DNA of 64,000 nt from Syncephalastrum monosporum B8922 (GCA_000697355.1 JNEN01001228.1:310001-374000), one strand, 5' to 3'; positions 34,924 to 47,310 are shown, counted from the stretch's first letter. Translations and numbers: made by a program. The notes: generated by a model from the sequence alone, not told the origin.

Positions 34924-36637
34924 CGTGAGGAGGTTGGACTTAGAAGAGACAAAGGTGCATAAGACGAGAAGAGGAAGAAGAGGGAATCAAAAAAGAAAAC
35001 CCTTTCTTTTATTCTTTAAAAGGGGTTCATCTTAAGCTCGTGCAACTTAGCCATCCGTACCGTGTTGTGCGTGGATGCTCGCCTGCCGTGCAGTATGGGT
35101 AAGTGATGTGTGTATGGTTTGGGGGACATGGGGTCGACTCCCCCCAATTTCCCCTTCTCCTCAATGACGGAGAAAAGGAAAGGGAAAGGGGGGAGGGGTG
35201 ATGATTTCTTCTCTTTTTTGATGGACATCTAAAGTAAAAATACTGAACTTGCTTTGCTGCTGGCTGCAGTTAGACAAACAGGGAGTAAAAAGAAAAAGGA
35301 AAAAAAAACTCACCAAGGAGGAGGGGTCGGCTGCGCTAATGGAATCTTCCTTGCATTCAGTATACGCGCAGCCACCCCACTATCGAAAACAACACGCCGC
35401 TTACACCTTATCATCTCATTAAACATACAGAGGGATAAAGAAAACCAAACAGTATATTCTAATTGACACTGTCTTCTTTAACTGTCTGCTATAACTTTAT
35501 AACGAACCGTGGCGATCTCAGTCGCACAAGAGATGCCACGGATCACAATCCAAATTTCTAGAAAGTTTGTCTCTAATTGGTAAAATGACAGTGACCTTCA
35601 CCATCTTTTGGCGGCCATTCGTCATCCAACCGTCGCCCGTCAGCCTCTTTTTTTTTACACACGGGAAAGGGGCAGACCTTTTTTTTGGGGGGTCGCGAAG
35701 CATTGGGTTCGCTGGAAGGAGGAAAGAGACGGGCGTAAAGAATTCGAAACAAAAACATTGCATGGTGCATACGCTATGCAGCATTATACTTTTCCTTCTC
35801 TTTTGCCCACCATTCCATCACCGACGCCGGAAACGCAAACGTAAACGTAAACGTAAGAAAAAACGGAGCGTCTTACGTGCGTTATCATTTTTCTGGGAAC
35901 TCTCCTTAATCGAAAATCATTCTGGTTGAACGGCAGACGTTTGTGGATGAAGCGAGGATCCGATGGGAATCTTGCTAGTGTTAACTTTTTCCTTTTTGCT
36001 TTAACAAGGAGGCATAGTGATAGATAAAAGTGTGATAAATATACACACTGTGCGCGCATTGTTTTGCAGTTCTGCGTGCCCAGCACTTTTACCATCCTTC
36101 TGTTCCACACGTCACACTGACTCGTTCACGAAAATGTTTACACTATCAATGTGGCTCGTCGATCTTGTGTCAAATAAAGAAAACCTTGGATGCATGCACA
36201 CTGGAAATTTTACTCGTCAATTGAATGCAGGTGGTACCTGCTGGACGTATATATACGTATTGCTATATCGTCATTCCCTCCTTTATTATTATTTTGCTAT
36301 TGCCTGAACATTTCGATCTTCCGAGGATCTCTACCAAGAGAAGGTCAAAGACAGAGGCTATCTATGATTTGGCGAATGTATACAACCCTTTTTCGTTAAG
36401 CCGCGTTCGGGTGGCGTTCGCCAGCCATGATCGGTGTTGAGGGGTTACACAAACGCGCACGCCAGCTATTCGCCAGCCATTCGTCAGCGCTGACGCATTT
36501 GGCCTTGTTATCGACAAAAATGGTAGTGTCAAAGCATTCCCTTTGGTGAAAGATGAAAAAAACATAAGACATTCCCGCCATTTATTTAATTGTTTTCGTC
36601 CTTTTTCACTCATTTCTTCAGTATATACACATCTATA
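34924..36637. other. Intergenic, no gene seen
   Basis: About 1.7 kb between divergent genes, holding both promoters. Includes homopolymer A and T tracts and an AAACGY hexamer repeat at about 35830-35856. Short open frames have no recognisable product. Confidence 0.5.
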
Positions 36638-37351
36638 ATGAATCCAGTAAGGAACCTCCTTGAACTCAACATGTTTTTCAAGCAAAGTGCCTTTTGTTGA
36701 TCCCGTGTCTTTATCCTTTTTACAACTTGCAGGTCGCACGGAAAAGCAAGCAGCGGACCGCACGACAAAACTCAAATGTTTTCAATATGTTTGATAAGCA
36801 GCAAATCATGGAATTTAAGGAGGCTTTCAACATTATGGATACGAACGAAGATGGTGTCGTTTGTGCCAAAGATCTCGAGCTGACATTTCAGCGACTAGGT
36901 AAACAATCGTAAATCTGTTTGTTTCCAGTGCATAACTCCTCCGTACGTGTAACCATTAATACCTTTCTAAAATCTGTAGGCCAGCCCGCGAGCTCAGAGC
37001 AAATTGAAAAGATGATGGGGGAGGCTCCCGGTTCGATAAACTTTACAGTATTCCTGACCCTCATGGCGGAAAAGCTGACCGGTACTGACCCGGAACAAGT
37101 GATCACGAATGCATTTGCTGCATTCGACGACGATCGGAAGGGCTCTATCAACGCAGACTACCTTCGTGAATGCATGACTACGATGGGTGACCGATTTACA
37201 GACGAGGAGGTAAACATACTTTTCCTATCGCTCTTCCCATATCTTATATTTCATACCGCAGGTTGATATTATGTTCAAGTGCTCAGCAGTAGATGAAGAT
37301 GGCACATTCAACTACAAGGATTTTGTCCGGGTGTTGAAGCATGGAGAATAA
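36638..37351 (+). CDS. Myosin regulatory light chain-like EF-hand protein
   Basis: Exons 36638-36646 (9 nt), 36733-36898, 36980-37209 and 37262-37351, giving 164 residues. The calmodulin superfamily fold is clear: a helix-loop-helix with loop DTNEDGVVCAKD after FKEAFNIM, followed by three degenerate EF hands. Only the first loop has normal calcium ligands; the others have replacements (for example GEAPGSINFTVF). One functional N-terminal EF hand plus the basic Ser/Thr N-terminus (ARKSKQRTARQNSNVFNMF) is the pattern of myosin regulatory light chains such as Rlc1, where Ser in that segment is phosphorylated. It would bind a type II myosin heavy chain and act in cytokinesis. A divergent calmodulin-like protein is the alternative. 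Confidence 0.85.
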
Positions 37352-39693
37352 AACAAAAAAGTCGAACACGCCATATGTAGGTTCCCCTTCCTTAATTTTT
37401 TGCTCAGCCTTCTACAATTTCTTCAGCCAAATACTGCATCATGTCCTGCTGCATCACAACACTGAGCACTTCAGTTTATTTCTTCGTCATTCTCGTCCGT
37501 GAATACATGCAGCAGTAATAACAGGAAATTTAAACAATTTATTTCTTTTGCGTTTTGCCGAACTCTAATTCGAGAGCTTTATATGAGTAGACTAACAAAG
37601 AGGTCTTGATGCATACAGAGATGCTATAGTCCTAGGAGATTAAGCCCGTTTTGAACGGTCGTCAATATCTTGCATTTTGCACACCCGCGCAAAGAAAAGC
37701 TGGAAAACGCATTTTTCCGAGGGCACGCTTACATGCATAAGATATGCAATGAAACGCCTTCCGCCTTGGGCTGCAGCGCAGCCTACCACCTACACGTACA
37801 TGTGGACCTGGTGCGAGTCCGTGTCCCTCTTTGTCCTTACTTTTTTCTACACAGAAGGCCATGTGAGCATACGGACCTTTTACTGTGCTTTGCCGAATTT
37901 CGATCGTCTAACATACAGTGTGCATAATGAAAATACATCAAGCCAGGACTCAAATTGAGTGCTGCAGACTAAAGTATATTTTACTAGAACGCATTGAGAG
38001 GTCTCATGCCCCTCAGTGTAGTAGAGCAGCAGACTGCATATCCCTCCCCGCCCCCGCGAACCCCTCTTCTTTCGTAAATCCAGGAGATAAAATCCCCTTT
38101 CCAGTGAACGTGGCGACCAAATACCGAAAAAAAGAAAAGAAAAGAGTACTTCTCCAAACTTATCTCCATCCTTGTCGACAAGAAAAGTTAATTTGTACAG
38201 ATATACATCACACGTTTAACACGTTTGGATAATTGCGACTTCTGGAAACTGTGTGTACGAGTGGATAACAAAGTGCAGGCAGATTACCACACATTTTAAT
38301 CTATGTATTTCTATTTGATCGTGCTTCTAGTTCGATAAGGACGCCCCTTGTGGCGAACCATGAGAGCCCTTATGCTTTACGGATAGGTCACCATGATACA
38401 TACCTGGCTGCTACATTTGTAAACTCACTATCCAATAATACGCAACTCTGTTTAGAAGAAATGAACCAAACGTGAGCACAGCGAACTATTAAAGGAAGTG
38501 AAAAGGAAGGAAGGTACGATGAGCATCAGCAACGACCATTCTGTGCTGTCCTAGCGCTCCTGCTTGCATATGAATGTGTATACGATGTGCACACATGCAA
38601 GATAGCTGCTGCTTTTTGCCGTCTCTTGATTTCCTTGACTTTTTAGCTTGGGCGCTCTGGCTTCAAAAGTGTTATCCATACGCAGAAAAAAATGTTTCGC
38701 CCCGTGGCGTGGCGTGATGTGGCAATTCTCGTAGATCGCAGTATTTTGCACGTGCGAGCCCGATTGGCTTGGTAGCTACCAGCTCTTCATATTCGGACTT
38801 TAAGCACACGAGTCCTTGAAACAGAACAGAGTATGCATGTATATAAAAACATAGGGGAAGGAGGTTTATGCGTATTAGGCTGCCTATACGTTTTCGTCCA
38901 AATGCGCGGCAACAAATCAACGATACATTAGCATCAGCGCGGGGGTGGGGACTTGGCAGGAACAACAAATAATCGACGATTGAGAAGATGGTATACAGAT
39001 ACATATGTGAACGTATACATTGCTTAGGAAAGAGTGGAATGGATAATGTAACGTATACATTGCTTAGGAAAGAGTGAAATGGACAATGTATTGATGACTT
39101 TTTACGCGTCATATTACTGATTTTCTGTCTTAGAAAAGAGATCTGTTTTGAAATCTATGTCAGGAACAGAAGGGTTGTGTGGATCAACTATTCATCAAAA
39201 CAAATAAGCAAGCTGTATGGCCGTAACTTTTGAGTTACTTTTTCAGCTGAAAATGTATACCTTTGGTAATATCCGAAAACGAGGAGTTACCGAGCTCCTT
39301 GCTTCCACTACTAGGGCAAAAGCTCAGTATTTGACCTGTTGCAGCGATGCTCTAAAATGTTAATAGGAAGAAAGGTACAATGACGATTCTCAAACGAGAT
39401 AACCCCTCCTCACGCTTTATTATGAATGCTTGCCTTTACTGCATTGGGGCGGTGCTCAGAACGTATGGGCAAGTGATATAGAAAAAGAATGTGCATTATA
39501 AGCCAAATACCTGGATGTTGCCTATGCACATTTGGCTCGCAAATCAAAATGCAGCAGATCATCTAAAGCCAAGCTTCACTGTAATAAGTTCCACACTTTC
39601 TACAAAGATTTCCTGTTCTTCCTTCACTTTCCACTTTTTCGTTTTGCTTCCAAATCTTTTTCATCCAAAATCACATCCCCTTCATAAGCTATC
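37352..39693. other. Intergenic with a 40-bp tandem duplication
   Basis: About 2.3 kb without a supportable gene. Open frames occur on both strands but none shows a domain or splice pattern I recognise. It contains the duplication at 39011-39090 and, at the right end, the pyrimidine-rich promoter of the MFS gene. Confidence 0.5.
39011..39090. repeat. Direct tandem duplication, two 40-bp units
   Basis: Units 39011-39050 and 39051-39090 both begin ACGTATACATTGCTTAGG and differ at two positions only. No further copies flank them. Looks like a recent local duplication. Confidence 0.85.
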
Positions 39694-41812
39694 ATGGCGT
39701 CAACGGAAAACACCGATAGTGTTGTAGAAAACTCTTCTCCAACTCCTGCTCGCACTCTACTGGACGATATGTTTTCCAGCAGTGTTACGCTGAATAAGGA
39801 TAACGCGCCACATAATGATCATGATGCCGTCCTACGCGGCGAGACTATGGTGGAACCATCTAGTATGAATAACGACGAAGAAGCCCGACGAGAATCCGAC
39901 AGCAGAACAGTGACCCCACCACAAGGATCAGAAGCTCCTCCAAAATCAGAGTACACTAGCAGCGACTGCAGCGACGAGCGTCCATACAGCATCTTCTCGA
40001 AAAGAAGGAAGAAGGTCATTGCAGCCATGTCTGCTCTTTCGAGTGCACTATCACCACTTGCGGCTATCAGCTACTTCCCTGCACTTAATTCTATCAGAGA
40101 GGTATATAAAAAAATCCAAAATCTCAGGGATGGGAATTAAACATTGAACCCTATTACCTATGATACCTCTGTCGGATATACATGCCATAGGAGTTCAAGA
40201 CCAGCATACAGTTAATCAATACGACAGTGACCGTTTACATCATATTCCAAGGCCTTTCACCTTCCTTCTGGGGCTCACTGGCAGATGTATGGGGCCGACG
40301 TCCAGTGTACATCATCACGTTGACAATATACATTGGAGCATGTATCGGACTGGCATTAGCGCCAAATTATGCAGTACTACTGGCGATGCGTATACTTCAA
40401 CCCATCGGATCTAGCTCTACCATCGCAATCGGTGCAGGCATTATGAGTGACATCGCATTACCTTCAGAGTAAGTATATTGCGTCTTGCTTGATATCTCTG
40501 TCGCATCCAACAAGATAACTGGTCATTACAGACGTGGAGGTTTCTACGGGTTCTACTCAATGGGTCAAGTCGCCGCACCTGTTATTGGTCCTGTTGTTAG
40601 CGGATTATTGGCTGATAAAGCAGGCTGGAGGTAAGAGTACTGCGTCAGGTAGATTCGATTGACATAATTTCCACTGTAGATGGATCTTTTGGTGGCTTGC
40701 CATGACTGGGTCGACGGCTTTCCTTGTCATCTTTTTCTTCATGCCTGAAACTTTGCGCTCGCTCGTGGGTGACGGGTCAGGTGTGTAAAAGAACCCTGAA
40801 GGGCAAAGGTATTGGTAATACAGGCTAACATGTAAGAATAGGATATGCCAACCCAACACCTTATCAGTGGGTTCAACGCAAAATCGATAAGCGATATGGG
40901 AAACATGTACCGCCACATACAGCGAGCCGAGATCGTTTCACACAGCTGCCCAACGTGTTTGCTCCATTTCGCTTTCTGCTCGAACGAGATGTCTTGGTAG
41001 CTTTGGCCTACTTTGGTCTGCAATTCTCTATTCAATTTGCATTTATGACATCCGCCGCCAACCTGTTCCAGACATTATACGGGCTTAACGACTTACAGAT
41101 CGGATTGACATACATGAGCAAAGGTGCAGGTCATATCCTGGGTTCTCTGACTGTCGGTCGCCTACTTGATCACAACTATAGAGTCGTGTTGAAGAACCAC
41201 GAGAGGAAAAACACAGCCTCAGCATTTAAAAACTTTCATAATGCTAGCAAGTCACCCAAGATTGCCCAGGATTTTCCTATCTATTATGCCCGTCTGCGCT
41301 CCGTCTGGATTAGCGTGTGTGTATGTCAGTTAGTCACTATCATTTATGGCTGGTGTTTCCACGTACACGCCCATATTTCTATCATCCTTTTGTTGCAAGC
41401 ATTGCGTAAGCCTATAGAGATCGGGCGAGTCCAGATTATTAACTTGCGTTGTTAGACGGCTTTGGTACATCGGGGATATTCACTACGTTTCAGACGCTTT
41501 TAGTCGACTTGTTCCCAGGCAAAGGTGCAACCATTACTGCTTCGGGTAATCTTGTACGCTGTGCATTTAGGTAAACGTTATTCAAAAGACGCGCGTTATG
41601 TAAACTCACTTTATTTTCTTTTTAGTGCTATTGCGACCGCAATCATTGAACCTGGTATTAAAGGCATTGGAGTTGGCTGGATTTTTACCGTGCTCGGTAT
41701 CATCCTTGTGCTATCCAATGTTATGTTGTATGCCCTGCTTAAATTCGGGCCCCGTTGGCGGCTGGAGCGTTTTGAGCGAGAACGAGCACAACTCAAAGAA
41801 AATCATTCATAG
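39694..41812 (+). CDS. MFS drug:H+ antiporter (DHA1, Aqr1/Qdr-like)
   Basis: Seven exons: 39694-40101, 40191-40468, 40532-40630, 40680-40780, 40842-41405, 41456-41570 and 41626-41812, giving 583 residues. A hydrophilic, Ser/Thr/Asp-rich N-terminus of about 110 residues is followed by twelve predicted membrane segments. Family motifs: motif A as GSLADVWGRRPVYI after helix 2, the QLINTTVTVYIIFQGLSPSF block, and motif C-like GQVAAPVIGPVVSG in helix 5. These mark the DHA1 group that includes yeast Aqr1, Qdr and Dtr1, which export drugs, weak acids, amino acids or polyamine conjugates using the proton gradient. The substrate cannot be assigned. Exon 2 must start at 40191 (GAG TTC AAG) to supply the short loop before QLINTTV. 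Confidence 0.9.
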
Positions 41813-42160
41813 TAGAAGCAGTATAATAGCGGCAGATCATTTTAATTGCATCATGTATAGTGTTCACATTTCGCATCAATGTCCTCCATACTTTAGTTTA
41901 GAAACAATCTCTAATAGCATAAGTACTCGATCGTTTTATGATCGCCATCATTTTATGTGAGGCGTGTGCCCGAAAATTTTGCTAGCGGAATACTATCCAA
42001 GCGGTTCCGTAAGATAATATTCTGCCGAGCCAACCTTTAAGTACATCATGGTATTTATGATAACAATATCTTTATGTATATGCTCGTTCAGAGGCCAAGT
42101 AAAAGGTACAAAAGGATTTAAGTAGGGTACATCAAAAGTGTCGAGAATGTCTGATTCAAA
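41813..42160. other. Convergent 3' spacer
   Basis: About 350 bp between the MFS stop and the stop of the small surface protein on the opposite strand. AT-rich, no gene seen. Confidence 0.5.
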
Positions 42161-42609
42161 TTAGATCAGGATACCAACAGCCGCTGCCAAGGCAACAGTG
42201 GCTGCCATGCCCAGACCAACTGAGGAAGCAGCAACTGCACCGCTCTCGGTGCTGGAAGAAGATGAGCCAGAAGACTTAGCAGCAGCGATAGACTGCGATG
42301 CTTCGTTCATGATGCTGCTGATGCTCTGCTGGACACTCGTGGGCAATTGATCCATAGCCGATTGTTGTAAGGAAGCCAAAGTCGCAGAACCGCCGTTCTC
42401 ATAGTAGCTGGCAAGACTGCTCAATGCGCCTCCAATTTGGGCAGGGTCGGTAGGGACAGCTAATCAGCAACTAAAAAATTAGCACTTTGGCCTGTCATTG
42501 CTGATACATGCACTATAACATGATAATCTTGCTTACCTTCGCTCTGAGCCAGGGCGACAGGCGCTGCCATAGCGACGGCGAAAGCAAGGACTGGAAGGGA
42601 CTTGACCAT
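42161..42609 (-). CDS. Small secreted Ala/Ser-rich protein, probable GPI anchor
   Basis: Exons on the minus strand: 42609-42537 and 42459-42161, giving 123 residues. A signal peptide is clear (VLAFAVAMAAPVALAQ, cleavage likely near residue 21). The middle is short and helical (SLASYYENGGSATLASLQQ), then Ser-rich (SSGSSSSSTESGA), and the protein ends in a hydrophobic stretch with no basic tail (GMAATVALAAAVGILI). That is the layout of a GPI-anchored cell-surface or wall protein. I do not recognise the family and propose no activity. TATATAAA at 42689-42696 lies about 80 bp upstream of the start, so the gene looks expressed. A single C-terminal membrane helix is the alternative. Confidence 0.75.
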
Positions 42610-43723
42610 GATGGGATATACAATGAAAGAAAAGAGATGGTAATCAAAGAAAGGATTGACTAAAAAGTCGAGAACGACCCATTGCCGTTTTATATATGCC
42701 CGTGAGCACGGCGCAAGCAGATTAACTCGACTACCAAAAATAAACAGTGTATGGGCCATGCTCCATTTGGTCCGGTTGTGGCTGTGAGGTCACTTTCTCT
42801 CCCTTTGGGGGAAGGGGTAAAATAAAACTGCGCGCAAAGTGGCCGCTGCATCCTTGGCACATTCCCCGTGATACGACCTTGGCTTGGCCTCACCTTGCTA
42901 GCCAGTTGATTTTCTATGCGCTGAACATTGCGCTGCTGTATCATTTCTTGGCTCAGTCACTGGTCAATGACCAGGAATTCTATTCTTGTCTGGGGAAATC
43001 AGAGGTTGATTTTCTTCAATAAACATCAGTGTAACGTTACACAAGCGGGCCATGATCTGCGCTCAAGAGTCTATATTTTGTTGGTTGTTGTCAGGGTAAC
43101 GCTTGAATCTAATGAGCCGGAAAACCGGATAAGGGGCACGCCCTCATGCCTTGTGGCCACCAGCAACTTTGGGATGAATCAATAATTCATTTATTCTCAT
43201 AGCATTACAGCAATTTTGTGCTAACAACCGATCTTTGTGAGCTGCCATGCAGAGGACCTAATTTATTTAATAACCTGGACCCAGAAGTGTCTCGGCAGCA
43301 GCGCACAATAAATGCAATGTGTCAATCCAAGATTGTTCACAGCATATGCTTAATGTGGTATAAATACACATTTGATACGAGAACGCGACATAAAAAGGTA
43401 CAAAATAAAAGATAATCGTCGCTCGAAAAAGCGCTGGCATCCAGGACCAAGGAAATAAGCTCCCTTAACACTGACAGGAAGTTGATCTATTCGCAGGGGC
43501 AAATTTCTGCCTGCTCAGACTACCGAATGATTTTTTGGGGTTTCATGCACTGCAGAATATTTTTATTGATCATCAATAGTGACGCATGTATCGCAAGCTT
43601 CACACATATTCAATATGAGCAGAATGTACGTGGAGCAGCACAGCTGCTCATTCGATAAATATATACAGTATACAGAAAAAATAGATACGGGAAAGCAGGG
43701 CGTGAAACGATGTGCCATACTGC
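42610..43723. other. Intergenic, no gene seen
   Basis: About 1.1 kb. The left 90 bp holds the promoter of the small surface protein (TATATAAA at 42689-42696). The rest has no recognisable coding signal and includes the 3' region of the sulfate permease. Confidence 0.5.
42689..42696 (-). promoter_or_regulatory. TATA box of the small surface-protein gene
   Basis: TATATAAA on the minus strand about 80 bp upstream of the start at 42609, the typical distance in this window. Confidence 0.5.
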
Positions 43724-46284
43724 CTAAACCTGACCAGCAGGGGTAACAGTAGTTGCTGCTTGATGACACATGATGTAGCGCACAGCGGAGTCGACATCCC
43801 AGTGGAAGCCAGAATATCTGTCTCTCGGCAGGTACTCATGGTAATCCGGGCGCTGGTAGGTGTTGTGCTCGGAATAATAGGGGTGGAGAACGTCGGTAAC
43901 GTCCATGGTAGAGGGTTGCTCCTCAAAGACATAGTAGGGATATTCGCCACGTTCGAGATGATACAGAGTTGTGGAAGCAACCTTGGTACTATCAAAACGA
44001 TTGCTCTTGGTCTGAAGGTCTTGTTGTATGGCCGTCGCGGTGGCATCGGTATCGCACGATGATGTGGATGTGGGCGAGCCGCAGGTAGTCGAATCGTCGT
44101 CTTCCTCACTGACATAATGTGACAAACCGAAGCCGAACTGAATCAGATCGTTGCGCACCTGAACTGACTTGACGCCAGCAAAGTGCCAAGCTACTGGTTG
44201 TCCTGCGTAACGATCCAGTGTGTCGCGGCAGCTGGCAAGTGTTTGCAAAGCTGTAGAATCCATGCGGGTCACCGCACTCATGTCAAGCACCAGAGCGCTC
44301 AATACAGGCAGATTATCCCTGAGATGATTCGACTTTTCAAGCGGCTGGTTCCACAGCATCTGCTTCTGCTGACCGTCCCCACCTCGCCGGGTGCGGACCT
44401 TGACGGTTTGGATGATGCTTTCAGAAATATGCGCAACGTTTGGGTAAACAATAGCGCTGTCAATGCGCACCACGACGACGCCAGGGGGGAGAGGCACCAG
44501 ACGCTGCTGGAAGTGTATGTCGCCTTCGTCAACGTAGATATAGTGATCCATATTGAAGCAATTGCTGCTCTTGTTTGGTTGAATCGGGGCAGGAGCGAGG
44601 AGGGTCACGGGCGGACGAGCGATGCGCAATAGCATGATAAAGAGCGAGAGAGCGACGGCGACGTAGATACCGGTCTCGACGTCAACGAAAAAGGTGAGAA
44701 GGACGGCTGCTGCAAAGACGAGGGTCTCCAGCTTGCTTGCCTTCCACAGCTCCTTGACGTACTTGGGGCCGGATACCAGATCCGATACGGCGTGGATGAC
44801 GACAGCAGCTAAGGTAGCTTCTGGGATATAGTAGAAAGCAGGCGTGAGGACGTACAAGGCGAGGACGACGACGGCCGCGGAGAATATGCCTGCCATGGGG
44901 GACTTGACACCTGAGCGGGCCATAATGGCTGTTCGACTGAATGCACCAGTACCGGGATATGCTCTGTCGTACTTCCGTTATTTCAACGTTTCTTTCTTTT
45001 GTCGCTATCCAACCTACCCGAAGAAAGCGCCCACCATGTTGGTGATACCAATCGTAATGATCTCCTGGTCAGGGTCAATCGTGTAGTCGGCAATACGACC
45101 AAAGGATTTTGCCACCGAAACGTGTTCGAGAATCATAATGATGACAATGGATGGCAGTGTCGCACTGATGTCGCCGAGGATGTCAAGGTTCATGCGTGGG
45201 GCACCTATCGCGTCAAGGCCGGCTGGTACGTCCTCGATAATAGAAAAGTCGCTTTTTGAGCGGTGCATGTTGATCACAAACGAGATAAGCGTGGCTACGA
45301 TGACGACGGTGCCGCTGCGCATAATGCCAAAGTAGAACAGAATACGCTGCTGAAGCTTCGGTGCACCTTTCGCGAGGCGTGTGCTGATAAACTTGATCAT
45401 GTACAGACTCGCCAGGCCGACGAGGCCGAATGCGATATCGACGTGTACATGTCCGAGATTGGCAAAGAACTGACCGACGATCAGATACGGTGACTGATGC
45501 GTGTTGAGCTTGATACCGGTCAACTTGCCCCACTGGCCCAGGCTGATCGTGATGGCTGAACCCGTCATGTACCCTGCAATCGCCGGTCCAGGGATAAAGT
45601 CGACAAGAATACCGAGCCTGACCATACCAATTGCCAAGGCAATCATCCCCGTCACCAGTGACAGATACACGGCTACCTCGGGACCAGTGATGTCGGGATG
45701 TGCTTGACTCACCGTGGTGATAGATCGACCAACCAAAAGAGACACAACAGCTAGCAGTACGAAACATGTCTGTGTCAGAAGACGTCATTCCGAGCGTCGA
45801 AGCTGCGAGGAATTCTTACTGATTGGTCCCATGCTAATATCTTTCGACGTGCCAAAGAAGCAATACAGGCATGCGCCTACAAAGGACGTGCTATATAAAA
45901 GTGCTATAGTTAGCCGTGTTTCTATTACCATACTGCGACACTCACTATAAGCCGTATTGCGGATCAAGGTTTGCAATCTTTGCGTAGGCGATGCCTTGTG
46001 GTACCAGCACCATTCCAACTGTAATACCGGCGATCATATCCTGTAATAACCACTGCATATTTCGTCGCGTTGATGAGATTTTTACATTCACAAAGCTGTC
46101 GACGTGTATGACTTACTGAAGTTTTGTAACGGGTAATCCACTGAAATATGGGAAACAAACTGACGAAGTAGGCGCGAATATAACCAGGTATCTTATGCTT
46201 CAGTGCTGTTATCCGTTCCCTCGTGGTGACAGGTTCGTAGTCAAGAACAATAGGGTTGTCGCTTGCCATCATCGAAGAAAGCAT
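43724..46284 (-). CDS. Sulfate permease (SulP/SLC26 family) with STAS domain
   Basis: Exons on the minus strand: 46284-46117, 46040-45946, 45890-45820, 45750-45018 and 44963-43724, giving 768 residues. It imports sulfate, probably with protons, feeding Cys/Met synthesis. Family blocks are clear: DMIAGITVGMVLVPQGIAYA, the FFGTSKDISMGPI helix, DFIPGPAIAGYMTGSAITI, and the AYPGTGAFSRTAIMARSG loop. A C-terminal STAS domain (about 560-700) contains VLDMSAVTRMDSTALQTL, then a long acidic and Tyr-rich tail. The fourth exon starts at 45750 (after CTGCTAG), which gives GPITVVSLLVGRS in phase. An earlier CACAG acceptor would shift the frame, so the apparent frameshift there is not real. TATAAAA at 46324-46330 is about 40 bp upstream of the start. 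Confidence 0.93.
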
Positions 46285-46776
46285 AGGTACTCAGGCAACC
46301 CTTTTCCAGAGCGAGAAGGAGGCTTTTATACTAACTGTGAAGCGTAAATTGTATCAAGCACAAAGGGGGAGGTAAAAGAAAAAAAAAGGAGGACTGAAGA
46401 ACATGGCAAATCGTGCATGCATTGTGTTGAGTGCAGAGCTTTCTTCCTTGCGCGGGGGTGGTTACAAATGACAAACATGGAAAGGAACCCTACACAGTAA
46501 TGTCTCTTCCATAGATGTGTTGTAACAATCACGGCAGAATATACAGTCTTACTATCATAGCGACAATCAGGCCATCCCGTCAATAATGCTTGTAAATTCT
46601 TTTGCTGCTTGTCAATGATCTGTGTGCTCACTTGCATAAGAGTTTTCCCTTTTCTTGGTGGCTCCGAAACATGCAAATGCGAGTTAAGGCAATTAATGTG
46701 TCCTGCTAATGTGCGGGGATGGTCTTCCAAAAATCGTACGAGCCGCGAATAAATAAGAATGAAGTAATCACAGAGC
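46285..46776. other. Promoter of the sulfate permease and spacer
   Basis: TATAAAA (minus strand) lies at 46324-46330. A frame at about 46620-46740 (minus) reads like protein (FLEDHPRTLAGHINCLNSHL) and could be a downstream exon or relic linked to the unrecognised ORF at 46777-47283. Confidence 0.35.
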
Positions 46777-47283
46777 CTATTTCACCGCACCACGCTGACG
46801 CGCATCATTATTGTTCCTTAGTTGATGTTGGTGTTTTCGATTTTCTTGTGGGACTGCCAAAGACATGCAATCGGTGCAACACGACCCTAATATAAATGTC
46901 CGCGGTTTTTGTTTCTGATTTTCATAAATCTCTCGGTTCCATGAACCTCCGTCAGACTCTCGACGTGATTTGACCCATGCTTTCGGGAATACTACATTTG
47001 GAATCTGTGTAGCTTTCTCCCCATTGACATGCAGGACTTCCAGAAGAGGTGAAATGGCAATTAGCTCTAATAAATCAGACAATATCGTACGCACAAAAGA
47101 CATCGTATTCACCCGAATGTTCGTAATACGCCGAGAAATCGTATCGACAATAGTATGTGCGTCTTTGTAGTTGTTGGTGCAGTATACTGAATTTGGGAAT
47201 TGTCCTGAACGCATAAAGGAGGTGTTGAAAAGAAGATCGGTTGAAACTAAGACCGACATTTGCATTTTTTTGTCAGTGAACAC
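46777..47283 (-). CDS. Unrecognised ORF, possibly part of a decayed or spliced gene
   Basis: Open frame of 168 residues. The first ~95 residues look protein-like and leucine-rich (LSDLLELIAISPLLEVLHVN), faintly like an LRR or F-box-type helix-strand pattern, but no family is certain. After QIPN a possible donor (GTAGTA) occurs, and the rest of the frame is Arg/Gln/Asn-rich and less convincing. Another protein-like segment lies downstream at about 46620-46740. It may be a multi-exon gene whose splicing I could not resolve, or a relic. No start context or neighbouring operon-like link helps. Confidence 0.3.
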   Translation of the reverse strand: MFTDKKMQMSVLVSTDLLFNTSFMRSGQFPNSVYCTNNYKDAHTIVDTISRRITNIRVNTMSFVRTILSDLLELIAISPLLEVLHVNGEKATQIPNVVFPKAWVKSRRESDGGSWNREIYENQKQKPRTFILGSCCTDCMSLAVPQENRKHQHQLRNNNDARQRGAVK

Positions 47284-47310
47284 AGCCGGGTAAAAATCAA
47301 CACCTTAGTC

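Noticed and set aside
35830..35856. Telomere-like repeat
   Set aside because: The unit is AAACGY, not the usual TTAGGG type, and there are only four to five copies between two genes.
45213..45788. Frameshift or pseudogene in the sulfate permease
   Set aside because: The alternative acceptor CTGCTAG (exon start 45750) keeps the frame and the SulP consensus.
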